Source: Amycolatopsis rubida (lineage in GTDB: Bacteria > Actinomycetota > Actinomycetes > Mycobacteriales > Pseudonocardiaceae). From it: a stretch of DNA of 64,000 bases. Every line of letters begins with the position of its first letter. Positions within the stretch are counted from its first letter, which is position 1. The notes under the pieces were generated by a model. That model was not told the DNA's origin, made no database searches, and was given only the letters and a program-made list of their open reading frames with translations. This document shows positions 43,348 to 51,837 of the stretch, piece by piece. The position numbers and the translations under genes were made by a program. The stretch spans positions 62,001 through 126,000 of the forward strand of contig NZ_FOWC01000016.1 of the NCBI RefSeq assembly GCF_900115345.1, read 5' to 3'.

Positions 43348-43436
43348 CTCGCCTCCCGGTCTGGCCGATGCTCCCTAGCCTACCCAGCGGTACCGACGAA
43401 AAGGGCCTTCCCTCGACCCGAAACGCCGGGATCGCG

Positions 43437-44939
43437 CTAGTCCGAACCGGTGATCGCCTCCACCAGCTCCTCCGCCGTCGCCGCCGCGTCCAGCAGCTTC
43501 CCGACGTGCGCCTTCGTCCCCCGCAACGGCTCCAGCGTCGGGATCCGCACCAGCGACTCCCGGCCCACGTCGAAAATCACCGAATCCCACGACGCCGCCG
43601 CGATCGACGACGCGTACTTCTCCAGCGCCCGGCCCCGGAAGTAGGCGCGCGTGTCCGACGGCGGATTCGTGATCGCCGCCTGCACCTCCTCCTCGGTGAC
43701 CAGCCGCTTCATCGAACCCCGCGTCACCAGCCGGTTGTACAGGCCCTTCCCCAGCCGCACGTCCGAATACTGCAGGTCCACCAGCCGCAGCCGCGGCGCG
43801 CCCCAGGCCAGCTGGTCCCGCTCCCGGTACCCCTCCAGCAGTCGCAGCTTCGCGGGCCAGTCCAGCCGGTCCGCGCACTCCTGCGGATCCCGCGCCAGCG
43901 CGTCCAGCACCTCGCCCCACACCCGCAGCACTTCCTTCGACGCCTCGTCCGCGCCCGTGCGCTCGAGGTTCGCCGCCGCCAGCTCGTGATAGGCGAACTG
44001 CAGGTCCAGCCCGGTGAACTTCTTCCCGTTCGCCAGCTCGACCTTCGTCTTCAGCGTCGGGTCGTGGCTGATCTTGTGCACCGCCCGCACCGGCTCGTCC
44101 AGCTTCAGGTCGTCGAACCGCACGCCGGCCTCGATCAGGTCCAGCACCAGCGCCGTCGTCCCGACCTTCAGATACGTCGAGTACTCCGACAGGTTCGCGT
44201 CCCCGATGATCACGTGCAGCCGCCGGTACTTGTCCGCGTCCGCGTGCGGCTCGTCGCGCGTGTTGATGATCCCGCGCTTGAGCGTGGTCTCCAGCCCGAC
44301 CTCGACCTCGATGTAGTCCGAGCGCTGCGAAAGCTGGAAACCCGCCTCCTCGCTCTGCTGCCCGACCCCCACCCGGCCCGAACCGCACATCACCTGCCGC
44401 GAAGCGAAAAACGGCGTCAGCCCGCCGATCACCGCGGTGAACGGCGTCGACCGCTGCATCAGGTAGTTCTCGTGCGTGCCGTAGCTCGCGCCCTTGCCGT
44501 CCACGTTGTTCTTGTACAGCTGCAACGGCGGCTGCCCCGGCACGGTGGCCGCCTTCAGCGCGGCCTCCTCCATCACCCGTTCGCCCGCTTTGTCCCAGAT
44601 CACCGCATCCCGCGCGTTCGTGACCTCCGGCGCGGAGTACTCCGGATGCGCGTGGTCCACGTACAGCCGCGCACCGTTGGTGAGGATGACGTTCGCCGCC
44701 CCGAGGTCCTCGACGTCCGGGTCGTGCCCTGGCCCGCCCGGCCCGGTGAGATCGAACCCGCGCGCGTCGCGCAACGGCGACTCCACCTCGTAGTCCCAGC
44801 GCGCCCGGCGCGCCCTCGGGATGTCCGCAGCCGCGGCGTAGGCCAGCACCACCTGAGTCGAGGTGAGCACCGGGTTCGCCGTGGCGTCCCCGGGCACGGC
44901 GATGCCGTACTCGACTTCGGTTCCCATGATCCGACGCAT
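43437..44939 (-). CDS. dop: Depupylase Dop
   Basis: A 500-residue homologue of PafA: RRIMGTEVEYGIAVPGD at the N-terminus, the ATP/metal signature ARLYVDHAHPEYSAPE, KNNVDGKGASYGTHENYLMQ and INTRDEPHADADKYRRLHVI. The loop around residues 38-80 (IPRARRARWDYEVESPLRDA and on), longer than in PafA, is the Dop-loop that distinguishes the two. It cleaves the Pup-lysine isopeptide bond. As Pup here ends in Glu, its depupylase activity rather than its deamidase activity should matter. Confidence 0.96.
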   Translation of the reverse strand: MRRIMGTEVEYGIAVPGDATANPVLTSTQVVLAYAAAADIPRARRARWDYEVESPLRDARGFDLTGPGGPGHDPDVEDLGAANVILTNGARLYVDHAHPEYSAPEVTNARDAVIWDKAGERVMEEAALKAATVPGQPPLQLYKNNVDGKGASYGTHENYLMQRSTPFTAVIGGLTPFFASRQVMCGSGRVGVGQQSEEAGFQLSQRSDYIEVEVGLETTLKRGIINTRDEPHADADKYRRLHVIIGDANLSEYSTYLKVGTTALVLDLIEAGVRFDDLKLDEPVRAVHKISHDPTLKTKVELANGKKFTGLDLQFAYHELAAANLERTGADEASKEVLRVWGEVLDALARDPQECADRLDWPAKLRLLEGYRERDQLAWGAPRLRLVDLQYSDVRLGKGLYNRLVTRGSMKRLVTEEEVQAAITNPPSDTRAYFRGRALEKYASSIAAASWDSVIFDVGRESLVRIPTLEPLRGTKAHVGKLLDAAATAEELVEAITGSD

Positions 44940-44979
44940 GCCACCACCCTACGGGTTCGGCGCGTGCGAGGATGCCCCC

Positions 44980-45501
44980 ATGCCAGGCAGTGACGAACTC
45001 GTTGCCCTCTATGACGACGCGGGCCGCGCGACCGGCGAGGCGCTCCGCTCCCGGGTCCGGGCGGAGGGACTCTGGCACGCCGCCGGCGTCGTTCTCGTCC
45101 GATCGGGCGACGGCCGGTCGGTCTACGTGCACCTCCGCACGGCGGACAAGGACACCTTCCCCTCCACCTGGGACTGCTGGGCGGGCGGAGTCGTCGCCGC
45201 GGGCGAAACCCCCGCCGACTGCGCGCGCCGCGAACTCGCCGAAGAACTCGGCGTCCACGGAGTGGAACCGGAACCGCTGTTCGCCAAAATCTACGACGAC
45301 GGCTCGATCCGCTGCCACAACTTCGCCTTCGAAGTCCGCTGGGACGGCCCGGTCCGGCTGCAGGCCGAGGAAATCGTCGAAGGACGCTGGATCCCGCTCG
45401 ACGAACTCCGCGCCTGGGTCTTCGCTCCCGAACCCGAACCGCCCTTCATCCCCGACGGCCGCGCGGGCGTCCAGGAATGGTTCCGGCGTTACGGTGTTTG
45501 A
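44980..45501 (+). CDS. NUDIX hydrolase (isopentenyl-PP isomerase-like subgroup)
   Basis: A 173-residue protein with a NUDIX box GxnExnREUxEExGU: GGVVAAGETPADCARRELAE then ELGV (about 70-92). The leader VALYDDAGRATGEALRSRVR and WHAAGVVLV are typical of the YfcD-like subgroup. It hydrolyses a nucleoside diphosphate linked to another moiety; the exact substrate is unknown. ATG at 44980 was chosen because GAGG precedes it by 8 nt; an out-of-frame ATG lies at 44972. It is divergent from dop. Confidence 0.88.
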   Translation: MPGSDELVALYDDAGRATGEALRSRVRAEGLWHAAGVVLVRSGDGRSVYVHLRTADKDTFPSTWDCWAGGVVAAGETPADCARRELAEELGVHGVEPEPLFAKIYDDGSIRCHNFAFEVRWDGPVRLQAEEIVEGRWIPLDELRAWVFAPEPEPPFIPDGRAGVQEWFRRYGV

Positions 45502-45523
45502 TGGCGTCGGCTTCGCCGTCGCG

Positions 45524-45615
45524 GCGGGATCGCCTTTAAGTCGGCGTGTCGAGGAGCAGCGTGCCCGGCCCCCAGGCCGGGCGCGCTGCTCCTCGACACG
45601 CCGACGCGATCCCGC
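45524..45615. repeat. 92-nt hairpin repeat, copy 1
   Basis: Three nested stems. Outer: GCGGGATCGC (45524-45533) with GCGATCCCGC (45606-45615). Middle: 22 perfect base pairs, 45540-45561 with 45584-45605. Inner: GCCCGGCC (45563-45570) with GGCCGGGC (45575-45582) around CCCA. A 6-nt bulge CTTTAA (45534-45539) lies on the left side. It is between the convergent NUDIX and lipoprotein genes. Confidence 0.85.
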
Positions 45616-45655
45616 GTTTCGGTCCAGTGCCAAAAGAACTAGAGGCAAGCCGTCG

Positions 45656-46273
45656 CTACGGCTGAGCGGTCAGCTTCGCGACCACCTTCGGCAGCAACCG
45701 TTTCGCGGCGTCCTGTGCGCGCGCCGGCGTGCTCGCCGCAACGCTCAGCGCCGACACCAGATTCCCCTTCGCCACCAGCACCGCGCACGTCGAGCCCTCG
45801 CACCATGCCCGCTGCACGGCGATCCCCGGCTGCGGCGGCAGCGACACCTCAGCGCCCGCGCACTGCGTGCCCGCCACGACATCCTCGCCCGAGCGGTCCG
45901 CGTACGCCGTGACCTCGTGCGTCAACGCCGAACCGCTCGGATACACCCAGCTCACCGACGTGCGCTCGCCCGCGGCCAACCCGCTCAGACACCCCGAAAC
46001 CCGGCCCGAACCCGGAGCCACACCCTCCTCGGCAACGTCTGGATCGGACAGCAAAGCCGCCTCCGCGCGCCGCGGGTCCGGTGCCGCCGAAGAGGAAACG
46101 ACCGGCGGATCGACCGCCCGCGACACCGGCGGAGCGACCGGAGCGCTCGTGCCCGGAGCCGGATCGTCGTAGTAGGTCTCAAGATTGTTGGGCCGGTTGC
46201 CGCATCCGGCGAGCCCGGCCAGCGCGCCCAGCCCGACCAGCACCGCGACTGCTGGCACTTGCCGACGACGCAC
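45656..46273 (-). CDS. Hypothetical lipoprotein
   Basis: A 205-residue lipoprotein with a basic N-region and lipobox LAGC (LGALAGLAGC, Cys near 24), a Pro/Ser/Ala linker to about 60, and a C-terminal domain with Cys residues in GCLSGLAAG, GTQCAGAEV and WCEGSTCAV that may form disulphides. I recognise no named family. GTG at 46271-46273. It lies 70 bp before the stop of the aldo/keto reductase gene on the same strand, so an operon is possible. Confidence 0.8.
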   Translation of the reverse strand: MRRRQVPAVAVLVGLGALAGLAGCGNRPNNLETYYDDPAPGTSAPVAPPVSRAVDPPVVSSSAAPDPRRAEAALLSDPDVAEEGVAPGSGRVSGCLSGLAAGERTSVSWVYPSGSALTHEVTAYADRSGEDVVAGTQCAGAEVSLPPQPGIAVQRAWCEGSTCAVLVAKGNLVSALSVAASTPARAQDAAKRLLPKVVAKLTAQP

Positions 46274-46343
46274 GTTGCCCCTCCGCGCTCAGTGTTGCCC
46301 GTCCGCCCCGGGCCATGCTGGGCCCCGAGGGTAATGCAATCGC

Positions 46344-47267
46344 TCAGCTCCACCCGAGGTGGGATCGATGCGCCCAGTACTCGCGCGCGTCCTGCGCGAG
46401 TTGTCCCAGCACAGCGCGGTCCTCGTCGCCGAGGCGCACTCGCGTCGCGGCAAGGTTCGCCGCCAGCTGCGCCGGGCTCGACGGACCCAGCACCGCCGTC
46501 GGAGCCCACTCCTGCCCGAGCACCGCGGCCACCGCGATCGCGTCCGGGCCGGCGCCGTGTGCTCCGGCGATCCGCCGCAGCGGCTCCGGAGCCTCCGCGA
46601 CGAGCCGTCCGTTCGCGAGAGTTTCCTTGACCAGCACCCGTTTCCCGGCCGCTTTGGCTTCGGCCAGCGCCGGGCCCGCCGACGGCTCGAAGACGTTCCA
46701 AGTGGACTGAACCGACGCGAACACCGGCTGCCCGGCCGATTCCAGCTCGAACGCCCGGCGCACCACGTCCGCCTGCGCCGGTCCGGATGTGGAGAAGCCG
46801 ACCTCGACGCCGTCGCCGGAAAGCCCGGCCAGCGCGTCGATCAGCGCCGGATCAGTGAAAAGTGGACTGTCCACAGTGAGCGAATGGACCTGGTACAGGT
46901 GCACGTGCCCGGCCAGGAGGTCCCGCGTCTGCGCCCACTGTTCGCGAAACCGCGGCAGCGTGTGTTCCTTGACCTCGTGGACGTCCGCGTCGAGCCGCCA
47001 CTCGCCCACGTAGCGGTAACCCCACTTGCTGGACACAGTGACATCCCGGTGTCCGCGTTCGGTCAGCCAGCCGCCGAGAAACTCCTCCGAACGGCCGTAA
47101 GACCGCGCGACGTCGACCCACCGGACTCCCGCCGCGTACGCCGCGTCGAGCACCTCGTGCGTCGCGGCTCGCATCGACGGCACATCCCGCACTGCGGGCA
47201 AGTCGCGCCCCAGATTGATGTATGCCGGACGGCCGAGCGCGGCCAGCCCCACCGCGATGCGGTCCAT
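46344..47267 (-). CDS. Aldo/keto reductase family oxidoreductase
   Basis: A 307-residue TIM-barrel AKR. The early motif VRWVDVARSYGRSEEFLGGW carries the catalytic Asp and Tyr, VSSKWGYRYVG the Lys, and HLYQVHS the His of the family tetrad. ATG at 47265-47267 follows AAGGGGA, which decides the start. The gene lies 96 bp downstream of the small regulator-like gene. A dyad identical in layout to that of the regulator's own promoter lies upstream, so repression by that protein is likely. Confidence 0.85.
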   Translation of the reverse strand: MDRIAVGLAALGRPAYINLGRDLPAVRDVPSMRAATHEVLDAAYAAGVRWVDVARSYGRSEEFLGGWLTERGHRDVTVSSKWGYRYVGEWRLDADVHEVKEHTLPRFREQWAQTRDLLAGHVHLYQVHSLTVDSPLFTDPALIDALAGLSGDGVEVGFSTSGPAQADVVRRAFELESAGQPVFASVQSTWNVFEPSAGPALAEAKAAGKRVLVKETLANGRLVAEAPEPLRRIAGAHGAGPDAIAVAAVLGQEWAPTAVLGPSSPAQLAANLAATRVRLGDEDRAVLGQLAQDAREYWAHRSHLGWS

Positions 47268-47351
47268 CGGGATCCCCTTGTCTGTGCTGAGTTTGGGAAT
47301 TGAGCGGAAAAGCTCAGGCGAGCCCGCGTGGAGCGCTTTCCTCTCGCCAGA

Positions 47352-47369
47352 TGTATAGGTCGTTATACA
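47352..47369. promoter_or_regulatory. Operator-like dyad TGTATA-N6-TATACA, copy A
   Basis: TGTATA (47352-47357) and TATACA (47364-47369) are perfect reverse complements around GGTCGT. The site overlaps the stop codon of the small 47.4-kb gene and lies about 85 bp upstream of the aldo/keto reductase start; read on the minus strand, TATACA could itself be a -10 box. Its spacer differs from copy B at one base. Confidence 0.65.
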
Positions 47370-47701
47370 CTTTGTTTGTGCCGGAGGATGGCGAGCCATT
47401 GGCTGGCGTTTTGGGCTTGGCGGTGGAGTTTTTCGAGGCGGGCGGCGGGTGCGCGGACGTAGCCTTTGCCGAAGACCGGGGCGATCTGGCGGAGGCTGGC
47501 TCCTTCTTCGCGGGCGGCCAGGAGTGCCCAGTCGGAGGCGTCGGCGCAGGCCGCGGAGGCGCGGCGCAGTTCTCCCAGGAGGTCGATCAGGTCGTTGGCG
47601 TCGAGGTCGCCGGCGTGGACGGCGGCCGCGGTCGTTTCGAGCCAGGCCAGGATGTCGGCTTCGGTGATCGGGGGGCGCGGGCGGGTGGTGTCTGTGCTCA
47701 C
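47363..47701 (-). CDS. Small putative DNA-binding regulator
   Basis: A 112-residue protein I cannot assign to a named family. Residues 12-60 are helical and acidic (ITEADILAWLETTAAAVHAG), and 68-100 (REEGASLRQIAPVFGKGYVR followed by APAARLEKLHRQ) look like a helix-turn-helix with a basic recognition helix. GTG at 47699-47701 is only about one base after the predicted transcription start, suggesting a leaderless transcript. The TGTATA-N6-TATACA dyads over its promoter and stop codon point to an autoregulated repressor also controlling the aldo/keto reductase gene. Confidence 0.7.
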   Translation of the reverse strand: MSTDTTRPRPPITEADILAWLETTAAAVHAGDLDANDLIDLLGELRRASAACADASDWALLAAREEGASLRQIAPVFGKGYVRAPAARLEKLHRQAQNASQWLAILRHKQSV

Positions 47702-47708
47702 GCGGCGC

Positions 47709-47737
47709 AGTATAGGGCGTTATACATCGACGTCGAA
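47709..47737 (-). promoter_or_regulatory. Promoter of the small regulator with overlapping operator copy B
   Basis: On the minus strand, TTCGAC (47732-47737) and TATACT (47709-47714) are separated by exactly 17 nt, a good -35/-10 pair whose start site falls next to the GTG at 47701. The dyad AGTATA-GGGCGT-TATACA (47709-47726) covers the -10 box and half of the spacer. Confidence 0.65.
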
Positions 47738-47821
47738 CGCGATGTCCGAAAACCGCTGGACTCCGGGCGTGGCGTGAAAGTTGACTGGCCGGAGCAGTCC
47801 GCTGGTCGTTTCGGAGGTTCA

Positions 47822-48727
47822 GTGAGGTTCGGCATCGCCGTCCGGTTCGTCGCGCTCGCCGTCGTGTGGGGCGCGAGTTTCCTGTTCATCAAGGTGGGCC
47901 TGGAGGGGCTGTCGCCGGCTCAGGTGTCGCTCGCGCGGGTCGCGCTGGGCGCGTTGACGCTCGGCGCGTTCCTGGTGCTGCGCAGACGGTCGCTCCCCCG
48001 CGATCCCGCGTTGTGGGCGCATCTCGCGGTGGTTTCGCTGCTGTTCTGCGTGGGCCCGTTCCTGTTGTACTCGTGGGCCGAACAGTACGTGGCCTCCGGG
48101 CTCGCCAGCATCTTCAACGCCACCACTCCCCTGCTGACCATGCTGTTCGCCGCGGCCGCCCTGCCCGCGGAACGGCTCACCCGGCCGAAAACCGCCGGGC
48201 TGCTGATCGGCTTCGCCGGCGTGCTCACGCTGGTCGGCGTCTGGCGCGGCATCGACCTCAGTCACGAGGTCCTCGCCCAGCTGGCCTGCCTCGGCGCGAC
48301 CACCTGCTACGGCCTGGCTTTCGTGTATCTGCGGAAGTTCGTGTCGCCCCGCGATCCGGACCCGGTCGTCGTCGCGTTCGGGCAAACCGGTTTCGCCACG
48401 GTCGTCCTGCTGGCCGCGGCGCCGGTGATCGCGGCACAACCGGTGCACCTGAACCTCGCCGTGGTGCTGTCCATGCTGGCGCTCGGCGTGCTCGGCACCG
48501 GGGTGGCCTACACCTGGAACACCGCCATCGCCGCCGCCTGGGGCGCCGCCAACGCGTCCGCTGTGACCTACCTCACTCCCGTGGTCGGGGTGCTGCTCGG
48601 CGTGCTGGTCCTCGACGAACCGGTGCACTGGAACGAACCCGTCGGAGCGCTGCTCGTGGTGCTCGGGATCCTGGCATCGCACGGTCGGCTTTCCCGGGCG
48701 CGGCAACCGGTCCTGGAACGCGTCTGA
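47822..48727 (+). CDS. EamA/DMT family transporter
   Basis: A 301-residue membrane protein with ten predicted helices in two EamA repeats (about 8-140 and 155-290). Characteristic pieces are WGASFLFIKVGLEGLSPAQV, ATTPLLTMLFAAA and TYLTPVVGVLLGVLVLDEPV. Members export small metabolites or amino acids. GTG was chosen because GGAGG precedes it closely. It is divergent from the small regulator, and the 120-bp gap holds operator copy B. Confidence 0.88.
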   Translation: MRFGIAVRFVALAVVWGASFLFIKVGLEGLSPAQVSLARVALGALTLGAFLVLRRRSLPRDPALWAHLAVVSLLFCVGPFLLYSWAEQYVASGLASIFNATTPLLTMLFAAAALPAERLTRPKTAGLLIGFAGVLTLVGVWRGIDLSHEVLAQLACLGATTCYGLAFVYLRKFVSPRDPDPVVVAFGQTGFATVVLLAAAPVIAAQPVHLNLAVVLSMLALGVLGTGVAYTWNTAIAAAWGAANASAVTYLTPVVGVLLGVLVLDEPVHWNEPVGALLVVLGILASHGRLSRARQPVLERV

Positions 48728-48731
48728 GACG

Positions 48732-48773
48732 CACCGCGGGGCCGCCGGAGGAAATCCCGGCGGCCCCGCGGTG
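48732..48773. terminator. Bidirectional terminator hairpin
   Basis: A perfect 17-bp stem, 48732-48748 with 48757-48773 (CACCGCGGGGCCGCCGG and its complement), with an 8-nt loop, between the convergent EamA and mpa genes. Confidence 0.8.
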
Positions 48774-48784
48774 TTCGCACTGTC

Positions 48785-50587
48785 CTACAGGTACTGACCG
48801 GTGTTCGTGGCGGTGTCGATCGCCCGCCCCGATTCCTGGTTCTTGCCGGTGACGAGCGTGCGGATGTAGACGATCCGCTCGCCCTTCTTGCCGGAGATCC
48901 GGGCCCAGTCGTCCGGGTTGGTGGTGTTGGGCAGGTCCTCGTTCTCCGCGAACTCGTCGACGATCGCGTCCAGCAGGTGCTGCACGCGCAGGCCGGGCTG
49001 CTGGGTCTCCAGCACCGACTTGATCGCCGACTTCTTCGCCCGGTCCACGATGTTCTGGATCATCGCGCCCGAGTTGAAGTCGCGGAAGTACAGGATTTCC
49101 TTGTCCCCGTTGGCGTAGGTGACCTCCAGGAACCGGTTCTCGTCGCTCTCCTCGTACATCCGCTCGACGGTGTGCTGGATCATCGCGTCGAAGGTCGCCT
49201 TCTGGTCCCCGCCGAACTCCGCCAGGTCGTCGGCGTGGATCGGCAGGCCCTCGGCGAGATACTTCGAGAAGATGTCCTTCGCGCCCTCGGCGTCCGGACG
49301 CTCGATCTTGATCTTCACGTCGAGCCGCCCCGGCCGCAGGATCGCCGGGTCGATCATGTCCTCGCGGTTGGAGGCGCCGATGACGATGACGTTCTCCAGC
49401 CCCTCGACGCCGTCGATCTCCGACAGCAGCTGCGGCACGATCGTGGTCTCCACGTCGGAGGACACGCCCGAGCCGCGGGTGCGGAAGATCGAGTCCATCT
49501 CGTCGAAGAACACGATGACCGGGGTGCCCTCGGAGGCCTTTTCCCGCGCCCGCTGGAAGATCAGCCGGATCGACCGCTCGGTCTCGCCGACGAACTTGTT
49601 CAGCAGCTCCGGGCCCTTGATGTTGAGGAAGTAGGACTTGCCGTCCGCGTTGTCCCCGCGAGCCTCGGCCACCTTCTTGGCCAGGGAGTTCGCCACCGCC
49701 TTCGCGATGAGCGTCTTCCCGCAGCCCGGCGGGCCGTAGAGCAGCACGCCCTTCGGCGGGCGCAGCTGGTACTGCTCGTACAGGTCCGCGTGCAGGAACG
49801 GCAGCTCCACGGCGTCGCGGATCTGCTCGATCTGCCGGGTCAGGCCGCCGATGTCCTCGTAGCGGACGTCCGGCACCTCCTCCAGCACGAGGTCCTCGAC
49901 CTCCGCCTTCGGCACTCGCTCGTAGGCGTAGCCGGCCTTGGAGTCCACCAGGAGCGAATCGCCCGGTTTGAGCGGCTGCTCGGCGAGCGGGTCCGACAGC
50001 AGGACGACCCGCTCCTCGTCGGCGTGCCCGACCACGAGGGCGCGCGTGACGCCGCCCTCGGCCTCCGGTGCGAGCACTTCGCGCAGCGCGCACACCTCGC
50101 CGGTGCGCTCGAAATCGCCGCCTTCGACGACCGTGAGCGCCTCGTTGAGCCGCAACGCCTGCCCGCGCCGCAGCGACGAGACCTCCACCGCGGGCGACAC
50201 CGAGACGCGCATCTTGCGGCCCGCGGTGTAGACGTCCACCGTGTTGTCCTCGTACGCCTCGACGAACACCCCGTATCCGCTCGGCGGCTGGGCCAGCCGG
50301 TCGACCTCCTCGCGGAGGGCGAGCAGCTGACCCCGCGCCTCGCGCAGGGTTTCGACGAGTTTCGTGTTCCGCTCGGTGAGCTGGCTCACCCGTTCCGACG
50401 CCTCGGCGAGACGTTGTTCGAGAACGCGGTTCTGTCGCGGGGAATCGGTGAGCCTGCGGCGCAGCAGCGCCACTTCTTCCTCGAGAAAACGGATCTGCCG
50501 GGCTTGTTCCTCTGATGTCTGCCCTGCTCCGCCGGTTGCTGAAGGGTCGGCCTCCTCGCGCCGACCTCCGGGAAGGTCATGATGCAT
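48785..50587 (-). CDS. mpa: Proteasomal AAA ATPase Mpa (ARC)
   Basis: A 600-residue ring ATPase (609 in M. tuberculosis). Residues 28-80 are the coiled coil that captures Pup (QIRFLEEEVALLRRRLTDSP onwards), 90-235 two OB domains, then the AAA module with Walker A GPPGCGKT (near 290), Walker B VIVFFDEMDS and the Arg-finger region DPAILRPGRLDVKI. The C-terminus GQYL docks into the 20S alpha ring. ATG at 50585-50587 follows GAGGAGGTG. Here mpa is separated from dop by 3.9 kb of unrelated genes. Confidence 0.96.
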   Translation of the reverse strand: MHHDLPGGRREEADPSATGGAGQTSEEQARQIRFLEEEVALLRRRLTDSPRQNRVLEQRLAEASERVSQLTERNTKLVETLREARGQLLALREEVDRLAQPPSGYGVFVEAYEDNTVDVYTAGRKMRVSVSPAVEVSSLRRGQALRLNEALTVVEGGDFERTGEVCALREVLAPEAEGGVTRALVVGHADEERVVLLSDPLAEQPLKPGDSLLVDSKAGYAYERVPKAEVEDLVLEEVPDVRYEDIGGLTRQIEQIRDAVELPFLHADLYEQYQLRPPKGVLLYGPPGCGKTLIAKAVANSLAKKVAEARGDNADGKSYFLNIKGPELLNKFVGETERSIRLIFQRAREKASEGTPVIVFFDEMDSIFRTRGSGVSSDVETTIVPQLLSEIDGVEGLENVIVIGASNREDMIDPAILRPGRLDVKIKIERPDAEGAKDIFSKYLAEGLPIHADDLAEFGGDQKATFDAMIQHTVERMYEESDENRFLEVTYANGDKEILYFRDFNSGAMIQNIVDRAKKSAIKSVLETQQPGLRVQHLLDAIVDEFAENEDLPNTTNPDDWARISGKKGERIVYIRTLVTGKNQESGRAIDTATNTGQYL

Positions 50588-50925
50588 CGGGCACCTCCTC
50601 GGAGTGCTTTTCATTCCACGGTACCGGCGATCACCGACAAGAAAAGGCCTTTCCGCATCACAAGACCGGCGCGTCGCGCTTTTTCTTCCGGCGAAGCACG
50701 GCCGCGAGCGCAGCGCAAGCGGCCGATTCGGTGCCGCGGACGGGAATCCGTTCCGCACAGGTTTCCGCAACGCGGAACTGGACGCACCGCGGATGCCGCC
50801 GCGGCCGGTCCGCGAACCCGAGTTGCGGGTTGACTGCGCGGAAAGGCGCGCGGCTGGCTAGCATCCCCGGGTGGCCGCGCTCCGGCGCGGCCTGGACTTT
50901 CGCGAGCACGGCAGGGGGAACCGAG
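50588..50925. other. 338-bp divergent promoter region of mpa and a secreted-protein gene
   Basis: No gene is seen. A TTGACT at 50830-50835 and a TAGCAT at 50859-50864 lie upstream of the plus-strand gene, but their spacing is too long for one ordinary promoter, so only TAGCAT is a reasonable -10 candidate. The mpa side has no convincing promoter boxes. Confidence 0.3.
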
Positions 50926-51837
50926 ATGACTTATCCGCCGCAGCAGCCCGGCGGCTGGGACCAGGGCGGACAGCAGCCGAACCCGTACGGGGGCCAGCCG
51001 CAGTACGGGCAGCCTCAGCAGGGCGGATGGAACCAGGGCGGGCAGCCGCCGCAGGGCCCGCAGTCCGGCGGGTTCCCGGCCGCGCCCGGCCCCGGCACGC
51101 CCGGCCAGGGCGGCCCCTACCAGGGCGGATACCCGCAGCAGGGCGGTCCCCAGCAGTACGGGCAGCAGCCGGGCCAGTTCGGGCAGTTCGGACAGCAGCC
51201 CGGCCAGTTCGGGCAGCCTGGCCAGCCGGGACAGCCCGGCGGGCCGTTCGGGCAGCAGCCGGGCGGGCAGTTCGGCGGGTTCGGCGAGGAGCCGCCCACA
51301 AAGAAGAAGACCGGCCTGATCGTCGGCATCGCGATCGCCGCGGTGGTCGTCCTCGGCGGCGCGACCGGCCTGGTCATCTGGCTGACCGGAGACAGCAAGA
51401 AGGACGACAAGACGGCCGCTCCGCCCGCATCGTCCTCGGCTCCGGCCGCGGGCCCCCAGTCCAGCGGCCCGGGCGACAGTTCGTCGTCGTCCCCGTCGAC
51501 CTCGTCGTCGGGTTCGGGCAGCGGCGACTACCCGGCCGCGTCCGGTGCGAAGGCGAGCTCGGGCGAGCTGTTCCAGGCCGCGTCCGAGGCGTACAACAGC
51601 TCCGACACCGACGGGCTGTACTCGATGCTCTGCACCAGCCTCACCAAGGGCCAGAAACCGACCGAGAAGATGCCCTCGGGCATCCACTTCGAGCTGACCA
51701 GCAGCCCGCAGGAGAACGGCGACCAGGCGACGGTGAAGTACCACGTCACCATGTCCAGCAAGACCGCCGACGGCACCCTGACCGCCCTGCGCCAGGGCGG
51801 GGCCTGGTGCCTCGGGAAGGTCAGCACGGACCACTAG
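50926..51837 (+). CDS. Gly/Gln/Pro-rich membrane protein with external NTF2-like domain
   Basis: A 303-residue protein. Residues 1-122 are low-complexity repeats (QPGQFGQFGQQPGQFGQ), followed by KKKTG and one membrane helix (LIVGIAIAAVVVLGGATGLV), a Ser/Pro-rich linker, and a C-terminal domain (about 210-303, SGELFQAASEAYNSSDTDGL) resembling DUF4878/NTF2-like folds. The layout is the same as in the DUF4333 protein at 24.4 kb, but the external domain differs. ATG follows GGGGGAA. The next gene starts immediately after its stop. Confidence 0.85.
   Translation: MTYPPQQPGGWDQGGQQPNPYGGQPQYGQPQQGGWNQGGQPPQGPQSGGFPAAPGPGTPGQGGPYQGGYPQQGGPQQYGQQPGQFGQFGQQPGQFGQPGQPGQPGGPFGQQPGGQFGGFGEEPPTKKKTGLIVGIAIAAVVVLGGATGLVIWLTGDSKKDDKTAAPPASSSAPAAGPQSSGPGDSSSSSPSTSSSGSGSGDYPAASGAKASSGELFQAASEAYNSSDTDGLYSMLCTSLTKGQKPTEKMPSGIHFELTSSPQENGDQATVKYHVTMSSKTADGTLTALRQGGAWCLGKVSTDH

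Noticed and set aside
50926..51290. Direct DNA repeats
   Set aside because: They encode the Gln/Gly/Pro-rich tail of the membrane protein; not a separate element.
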